62,000 nt of DNA from positions 932,501-994,500 of the forward strand of contig WPIO01000116.1 in the NCBI GenBank assembly GCA_009760855.2, given 5' to 3'. Positions 56,205 through 62,000 of the stretch are shown piece after piece. The number at the start of each line of letters is the position of its first letter. Position 1 is the stretch's first letter. The translations under genes and the position numbers were made by a program. The DNA is from Cristatella mucedo. Lineage: Eukaryota > Bryozoa > Phylactolaemata > Cristatellidae. The notes beneath the pieces were generated by a model. It did no database searches and was not told the DNA's origin. It saw only the letters and a list, made by a program, of their open reading frames with translations.

Positions 56205-57380
56205 CAACGTCAGAACACTGCAGTTTTGTTTCCAGCTTATAGACACATTGGTGTGATGGGTTTACCCACCAAATCTTGTGCAAATTCGCTTCGGCTGGCT
56301 CATGCTGTGGCCTCAATTGGCCTTGACCTGCCAGCCTACATACACGTTCAAACGGCAATACGGCTGCCATTTCCACAAAAACTTGGGGCAACTGCAGTTT
56401 TCATTCCAAATTATAGAGAATAGTACTCCCAAGTTAAAGTATCAAATTTCTGGGATTGCCCTTTCGTGTTCACAAGATATGGTTTCTCATGGCCCACCAA
56501 AGTAGCAGCCATAAATATTTAAACTGCTATAAAACTGCTAATTTTCCACGAAAAGGCAAGCATTAATCCACTTTGGATTCCAAATTACTGACAACAGTGT
56601 TCCAAACTTACCCAATAAATTGCATGCCATTTCCGTTTACCCTTGTTTGGTATGGCCTCTGTTTGCTAGGCTCAAATGGCAACCATCACGTATCGAACTC
56701 GATGCTGCTGCCATTTCCGCAATAAGCATTTCGGGACTGCAGTCTTGATTGCACCCAATAGAAAACAGTATTCCTGATTTACTAACCAAGTTGCATAGCA
56801 CAACGTTCACATGCCGTGACTAGGACCAAATTGCAGCCCAGAACATTCGAATGGCAATAAATCTTTCATCTCTACGAAACGATTCGAGCGATGATGGGTT
56901 TGATTTCAATTTGTAGCAACAGGCGCCAGGTATAGCTACCAAATTTCATAGGATTGCTCTTGCAAGCTTTCAGGCTACGGCCTTCGATGGCCTGGCCAAA
57001 ACTGCTAGACATCTACTATTTAAAAAAAACGCGAAACAGTGGTTTTGATTGAAAGTTATAACAACCTAATGTGATAGCCATGGGGCGTTCTAATGCTTTG
57101 GCCTCCAATGGCCCGGGTCAGCATGCCTACCTTTACAATCGAACTTGGATGTATAGCTGCCTGTTCCACACTAGGCGTCCAGCAGCAGCAGTTTTTATTT
57201 CACATACTAGAAAACAGTACCGTAGGTTTACCGATCGTATTTCATAGCATAGCATTCATATCCTATTGCCTCTGATAGGCCGCATCAGTCAGCCTCCCTA
57301 CATATCCGAATATCAATGCAGCTGCTATTTCAATAAAAAGGCTGCATGAAGTTTCGGCATCGATTTGCTTTGAAAGACAG
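56205..57380. repeat. Degenerate ~170-bp tandem array
   Basis: A GGCCTC(A/C)AATGGCC-like anchor recurs at about 56309, 56481, 56654, 56823, 56979, 57100 and 57267. Spacing is mostly 156-173 bp, with one shortened unit of 121. Each unit shares CTGCCATTTCCAC-like, GCAGTTTTGATT-like and GAAAACAGTA-like blocks. The units are heavily substituted, so this is an old satellite-like array. Confidence 0.75.
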
Positions 57381-57404
57381 AATAACTGTAACAATTATGT
57401 TTTC

Positions 57405-58020
57405 GATTTAGCACCCTCAGATAAATCAATCTCTTTATAGACATTTTACATTTGCTAAAAAGTACACACGTTCGCATGGGTAGTGGTAGCATGCTCAATA
57501 AACAACAGGAATAGCATGATTAGAGTTGACATGCACATGGTCAGACTGCAATTTTGATTAGTGGCAGCATGCACAGTATCAGCACGCACAAGCACATAAT
57601 TAACGGGTCACAGAGACCTACTAAATACTGTCATTAATATATGCGTTTTCAGTTCTTTTTAAATGTGGATACGTCATTAGATGTCGTGACGCAAGTCGGT
57701 AGTGAGATCCAGGCCACTTTCCAACGAACGAAAGCCTCCAAGTCGCTGCTCCTTGGCCGGCTATGACGTTCTATTCTTTTATTAATTAATAGTTCAAGTA
57801 ACCTAGCGACATAAGTCACATCTAGGAATGCGTTTGAGCGATAATAACAGAGCGATGGTAGGTCCGTACCATCGTATCTAAGAGGCAGACTTCTAGCAGC
57901 CGGCTCATCTGACACCGAATCCGGTGAGGTGGGCGTTAGCCTTGGCGCCGAGCAGCCTGCTAGATACCTTTGGGAGCACAGTTTTTTTTTATGAGCTGCG
58001 GTCCAAAAGCGAGCAGTTTT
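57405..58020 (-). mobile_element. LINE family A 3' region with an internal insertion
   Basis: The complement of the family A tail and UTR runs from 57405 (TAGCACCCTCAGATAAATCA) to about 57710. Family A's GCTCCCAAAG-CCTGGA junction is split: CCTGGATCTC lies at 57704 and GCTCCCAAAG at about 57978. The ~260 bases between are foreign and carry a minus-strand open frame. Confidence 0.65.
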
Positions 58021-58960
58021 AAATAAGTCGTAGCCTTATCGATGTACGACGTTCGCAAGAACTTCGATTGTCGGAAGAGAATTCTGCAACCGACAAGATC
58101 CGGTAGTGCTCGATGTCAGGATGCATTTGATTTGTCATTAATCGTTCGCAATCTTCTTCGATACCAGTAAAAGCGTGACAAAAATTGTGCTAATGGGGCC
58201 TTAGACACGCAACTAGCGTTTATGTGGAGTCCGTGATCTTTCTGCTAGTAGCCCAGGAACCCGAGAATACCAGCACAGCATTACTTAAGATGTGTTTGCT
58301 CATTGACAAGGACAACGCTACGCCCTAGTAAATGTCGGAATTCATCGTACACATCGGTGCTAAACTGCCTAGAGCTAAATAGTGCCCTGCTCATCCTGAT
58401 CCTGGTCAAAGGATAGAGTAAGTCCATCTACGTGGTCCGAGCTATAGACTCTCTATAGAATACATGTGTTCCACGGTCTAGTTGACCCTACCGATTACGA
58501 CGACAATATCAACCCGGCTGCCGAGCTTGCTAAGTCGAAAGTCATTATATGTGTACAATGTGTGCGAGAAATATTCTTCGATCAAAATTTGTCAAACTAA
58601 CCTAATTAGATATGACATAATGTTTAAAATAGCCAAGAGAATGTGAGCTCACTTTTTTCAACTTCTTAGCTTGCAGGTAACAGTTTAGCATATTTTTCAT
58701 TTTGACAAAGTGACAACAATTGCCTTTCCAAAATACTTAGCACGAGTCATGCGTATGCTCTTCGAATTTAGTTCACGTTGGAAGTGATATTCTTTCTTTA
58801 TATTATATTATATATATATATATATATATATATTGAAGAATTCCAAAGAATTTATTGAATTTTACCTTTGGACAGGATTTGTGGATTCTACGCAGACATA
58901 GATAAGAGCATTTGTAACGTTAACACTGAAGTCACTCTAAAGTGAGGAGAATTTGAAGTA
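58021..58960. other. No supported gene; TA run at 58800-58833
   Basis: Unique sequence with no readable frame of any family and no interspersed repeat. A (TA)n run lies at about 58800-58833. It separates the repeat-rich region from the virus-like block. Confidence 0.5.
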
Positions 58961-59694
58961 ATGAATGGGTTGCACTTTGCTGCTGCTCCTGCGGTTGCTC
59001 GTGCAGCTAACACAACCAGCTGTGCTAGTGCATTCCTCGACAAGCTTCACCTAATTATCCCTGAAGTTAAGCCTAACCTCTTGATGCAAAGATCACAAAT
59101 TGATCAAATGTGAGAGTCCAATGATAGAATTAAATTATTTTACGGGAAAAGAAGGCACGAAGTCTAATCTAAAACTGATGGTTTTCAGCGAACCTATAGG
59201 CTTAACGTTCAAGCACAAGATGAAAAAGCTAGGTGGCTCATAGATGCATGTCAACATACGAATAAGTATAATAGTTACACTGCTGATAGCGTAGTACTTA
59301 ATCACGCTAATGTAGGAAAGATTACAGTAGGACCTGGAGGTGAAAGCCAGTAGCCAGAATCAATGCGAGTAAACAAATTTCCTCAAGCTCCATGCTTTAT
59401 GGCTGACATGGATTTCACTCAGTTTAGGAAATAGTTCCTAGCGAAAATGTAGCTGGAACTGGAATCGCTCTTCTTGATTACTTTGCTCTGTATCATTTCC
59501 ACGTCATCTATCTTAGATTCAACGAGCAATCTCTTAGAAATACAAACCTTTTAGATTTCATAATAAAATGCAAGACTAATTAAGCTGCTGATGGCCATGA
59601 AGTTCACAATATTACGACTTCTGAAACTGAACTTGATCTCATCGATAATAGTGATGGTGCTGCTTTCAGAGCATTGAAGGAGCCAGTTTTTTAA
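58961..59694 (+). pseudogene. Virus-like block, broken frame 1 (unknown product)
   Basis: From ATG 58961, one frame runs to 59434 with stops at 59111 (TGA), 59165 (TAA), 59351 (TAG) and 59432 (TAG) but no frameshift. A second frame continues from 59431 to 59694 with one internal TAA at 59581. The peptide between stops looks protein-like (LNVQAQDEKARWLIDACQHT; ENVAGTGIALLDYFALYHFH). I do not recognise the family. Being next to a probable YqaJ-type nuclease, a single-strand annealing protein is a guess only. Base composition is more AT-rich than the host gene. Confidence 0.5.
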
Positions 59695-59735
59695 ATTCGC
59701 ATCGAATAATTTGAAGTACTGTGAGCTGTAGATAA

Positions 59736-60342
59736 ATGGAGCAAGGTAGCAATAGGTGGCTAGAGTTTTTGAGATTAAAAATCGCCGGATCTAAAGTATA
59801 TTCAATAATAGGCGATGGTGTATTCTTTGGAAATAAAAAAGCTGGCGAAAAAATGATTCAAGAAACGGTATGTAGAAAAGTTAAGAAATATATAAGCATC
59901 GATCTGTAGTAATAAGAGCACCATTACTTTTTTTTAGAAAAACGTTTGAAACGATAGTCGCAAAATTTAGTAGAAATGCAATTTAAAAGTATCTAACTAA
60001 TGCTAATAACTGCTTTCTAAAGACGAATGTTATCGTTATAGTCCCAATGATGTGAATCGTGAGGGAGACTCCATAAACCTTGGAGAAATAAAATGACTGT
60101 GGCCAAGACGCTTGAATCAAGATGAGATCCTTCCACAATATGAAGCAAAATGTTAACTAGGCTTATATGTACTGGAGAAGGAAGAGTTTTTATTTTGCGA
60201 ATTTGAAATCTGCATTCCTTGTTTAAATTTCATTAACAAGCCTAAAAATATTATCGCTGTAGGCAGAGCTAGAATACCCATAGAAGAAGACATTGACATG
60301 CCAATCAGTAAACCATTAATTTTGCATCTTTTCGAGGATTAG
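59736..60342 (+). pseudogene. Virus-like block, decayed YqaJ/lambda-exonuclease-type nuclease
   Basis: The N-terminal piece 59736-59909 (57 codons, ATG to TAG) reads SNRWLEFLRLKIAGSKVYSI, like the W..R..RITASK opening of YqaJ nucleases. After a scrambled stretch, 60022-60342 in another frame reads GEIK at 60085, which fits the catalytic (D)..ExK strand. LPQYEAKC and then LGLYVLEKEEFLFCEFE follow, like the family's P.Y..Q.Q..L.V......F motif. Internal stops at 60094 (TGA) and 60154 (TAA). PD-(D/E)xK nucleases of this type occur in DNA viruses, phages and some transposons. This copy is inactive as read. Confidence 0.5.
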
Positions 60343-60379
60343 AGGCATTGCAATTTCGAGTTATGTCTAATTTTTTAAC

Positions 60380-60672
60380 ATGGCAGATTCAATAACAAGA
60401 AAGGTAAATGATAGGATATTAACTTTTACGTTACAAATGTATGGACAAACTGTTAAAGAACCCGATAAAGATAGATTTAAGAGACTGGTTCCATTAGTCG
60501 CAAAAGGAGTAAATATAACTAATGTTGAAATTTATAGTACATAATACCTAGAAAAGGTAACTATTTTCCCAGTGTTTGCGGAATTAGTTACACAGATTTG
60601 GATAAGGGTAGCAATGTAGTTGTAAATGTTAAGGCTCCAGCCATTCCTAGATGCATTATTGCATTGTTGTAA
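60380..60672 (+). pseudogene. Virus-like block, short frame 3 (unknown product)
   Basis: ATG 60380 opens 54 codons (start MADSITRKVNDRILTFTLQM) to TAA 60542. Another frame then continues at 60547 (PRKGNYFPSVCGISYTDLDK) to TAA 60670, so one frameshift would explain the break. No recognised domain. The stop overlaps the motif TTGTAACGCCG, which recurs at 61910. Confidence 0.45.
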
Positions 60673-60951
60673 CGCCGTGTTTTGTTATTGCCCCATTTGA
60701 TCTTGAGATCAAGAGGGATGTATCTATTTTTAAATTACGACATTGTCGCTAGATTATGGGCTGTTTTTATTATGGCAGTGGTATATAAGTAACATGTATA
60801 GTATAAGTAACGGGCGGCAAAGGCCCGGGGAGGGAGATCGAGAATGCCAGGCGGGCAGTCGCATACCGGTCAGCTGCGGCGTCCTCGAGGATAAACGTCT
60901 TTGAGCCCACTTTGGTGCTGTGTCCGGTATTGCGTACCTGCCGCGTACAGA
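60673..60951. other. Gap between virus-like frames
   Basis: Contains an inverted repeat TTGATCT/AGATCAA (60699-60714 region) and a GC-rich patch (60811-60910) unlike the AT-rich surroundings. No convincing + strand frame. Confidence 0.4.
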
Positions 60952-61026
60952 ATGTCAAACTACACTGGAGATGTTGTTAATAATTATTACGAGGATAAGA
61001 ACTTTCCAAGATTTTATTTATTATGA
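60952..61026 (+). CDS. Virus-like block, tiny frame 4
   Basis: 24 codons from ATG 60952 (MSNYTGDVVNNYYEDKNFPR) ending in TGA at 61024. Its stop overlaps the next ATG as ATGA. It is too short to judge alone. It is listed because of that coupling and because the same ATTATGA junction occurs in the related fragment at 30280. Confidence 0.3.
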   Translation: MSNYTGDVVNNYYEDKNFPRFYLL

Positions 61027-61208
61027 CTACCGCATCTACGACTGATTACTCAGGTAAAAGATTGACTAAAGTTGGCACTGCTGTTAATTCTAACAATTTC
61101 GTTGTAAAAAGTCAATTGGATTCCAATGTTATTAAAGCTGATGATACGCAGACCGTTGCTCCAAGAGTGCAAATGCGATGGGGCGCAAGCCAATTTATTG
61201 CTTTGTAA
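61023..61208 (+). CDS. Virus-like block, small frame 5
   Basis: 61 codons, ATG 61023 to TAA, starting MTTASTTDYSGKRLTKVGTA, Thr/Ser/Asn-rich and intact. No family recognised. It overlaps the preceding frame by 4 bases, a compact layout more typical of viruses than of animal genes. Confidence 0.35.
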   Translation: MTTASTTDYSGKRLTKVGTAVNSNNFVVKSQLDSNVIKADDTQTVAPRVQMRWGASQFIAL

Positions 61209-61233
61209 TTCGTAGCGTGAGCCTTTGGCGTCT

Positions 61234-61404
61234 ATGGCCTTGTTTCTGCCGCAATTACCGGTTTATGACCGAGTGACGTTTATGACCATGTTATTTACTG
61301 CTGCGGCCAGTTTATGGCCCAGCGGTGTTTATTATGGACCAGTAAAGTTTAAAGCGCCGCTGCCCGTTTATCGGCCATTTCGATTTATGGCCGTGATGGT
61401 TTAA
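61234..61404 (+). CDS. Virus-like block, small frame 6 over a repeated motif
   Basis: 56 codons from ATG 61234 to TAA 61402, starting MALFLPQLPVYDRVTFMTML. It contains three VY..(V/F).F-like repeats. The underlying DNA carries six GTTTAT-GNCC-like motifs, so it may be a repeat or control region rather than a gene. Confidence 0.25.
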   Translation: MALFLPQLPVYDRVTFMTMLFTAAASLWPSGVYYGPVKFKAPLPVYRPFRFMAVMV

Positions 61405-61579
61405 CAGTTTGTAACTCACGACCTGTCGAGTCTTGGCAGTGCGACTTGGACGCTAGGCACTAGGGTGCTAGGGCCTGTCGCGTGCTGGCCCGCTGCGGCG
61501 TCCGTGTGAATAAGCATCTACTGAAGCCCGATATAGTAACGAGCTGTCGTCCTGTAGGACTTCTCCCGCGACGGGTGTG

Positions 61580-61903
61580 ATGGTTGGCCCGTGGGCATTT
61601 TGGGCAGCCGCCTTGGCGGCCACCTGGTATTACAACCGTCCCTCGCTACTTCTCGCTTCGACTTCCGCGGCTTCACTCTATCGCAGTTTTTGTAAATTGG
61701 TGTATACTAATTTAAAAGTTGATCGAAATAGTGAAAATGATGCAACGCACGCTCATTTGTCTGAGTCAATTATATACTCCTGTATTACAATTAAAACTAA
61801 AATTTCTGTACGTATGGAACGTGAAGAAGACGATGCAGCAGTTGAAGATGCTGCACCTTATGAAGAGTCTCCTACTGAAGTCGCGCCCTCAGAAGAGCAG
61901 TAA
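61580..61903 (+). CDS. Virus-like block, frame 7 with acidic C-terminus
   Basis: An ATG at 61580 opens ~107 codons to a TAA at 61901. The N-terminus is hydrophobic (MVGPWAFWAAALAATWYYNR). The middle (KVDRNSENDATHAHLSESII) resembles the fragment at 30336-30452. The C-terminus is strongly acidic (MEREEDDAAVEDAAPYEESP). The mid-frame match to a second locus argues that at least this part is or was real coding sequence. The hydrophobic start may be a chance upstream extension. Family unknown. Confidence 0.45.
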   Translation: MVGPWAFWAAALAATWYYNRPSLLLASTSAASLYRSFCKLVYTNLKVDRNSENDATHAHLSESIIYSCITIKTKISVRMEREEDDAAVEDAAPYEESPTEVAPSEEQ

Positions 61904-62000
61904 CCTTGTTATTGTAACGCCGAAGGCTCGGCGGGGTAAGCTTGACCTGCCGCTTACCTAGCGGCGTAGCCTATCGCCTAATGCCGTTCGGTGCGCGCCT
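61904..62000. other. End of window
   Basis: GC-rich sequence beginning TTGTTATTGTAACGCCG. Nothing further is recognised. Confidence 0.4.

Overview
The window is animal (metazoan) nuclear DNA, probably from an invertebrate; I cannot name the species. The reasons are one gene spread over ten short exons with GT-AG introns, many degenerate non-LTR retrotransposons, tRNA-derived SINEs, and long dinucleotide microsatellites. There is no prokaryotic operon structure.

The one confidently readable host gene is a Rabin8/RAB3IP-type (Sec2-domain) Rab guanine-nucleotide exchange factor on the + strand. It starts at 31736 and stops at 53425. I could assemble ten coding exons whose splice phases all agree, giving 478 residues. 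Its introns carry most of the repeats between 32 and 53 kb. A CpG-dense stretch covers the first coding exon.

Region by region: 0-31 kb is repeat-rich and holds no gene I can support. It contains L2/CR1-like LINE copies of two families (A, ending in ATT repeats; B, ending near ACATT), two SINE families, a Tc1/mariner transposase scrap at 13.4 kb, and one CpG-rich open frame at 24.4 kb of unknown status. 31.7-53.4 kb is the Rabin8-like gene. 53.4-58 kb is 3' flank with microsatellites, a GC-rich inverted repeat around an AT-rich core (54.9-55.6 kb), a degenerate ~170-bp tandem array (56.2-57.4 kb), and a LINE 3' end.

58.9-61.9 kb differs from the rest. It is a compact run of broken or very short + strand reading frames, including a decayed reading frame resembling a YqaJ/lambda-exonuclease-type nuclease, a 4-bp ATGA stop/start overlap, and a final 108-codon frame with an acidic tail. 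A short segment at 30.2-30.45 kb is related to that last frame and sits beside a triplicated 69-bp unit. I read these as decayed copies of a multi-copy virus-like or selfish element, and I cannot assign its family. It is the best candidate here for something not yet described.
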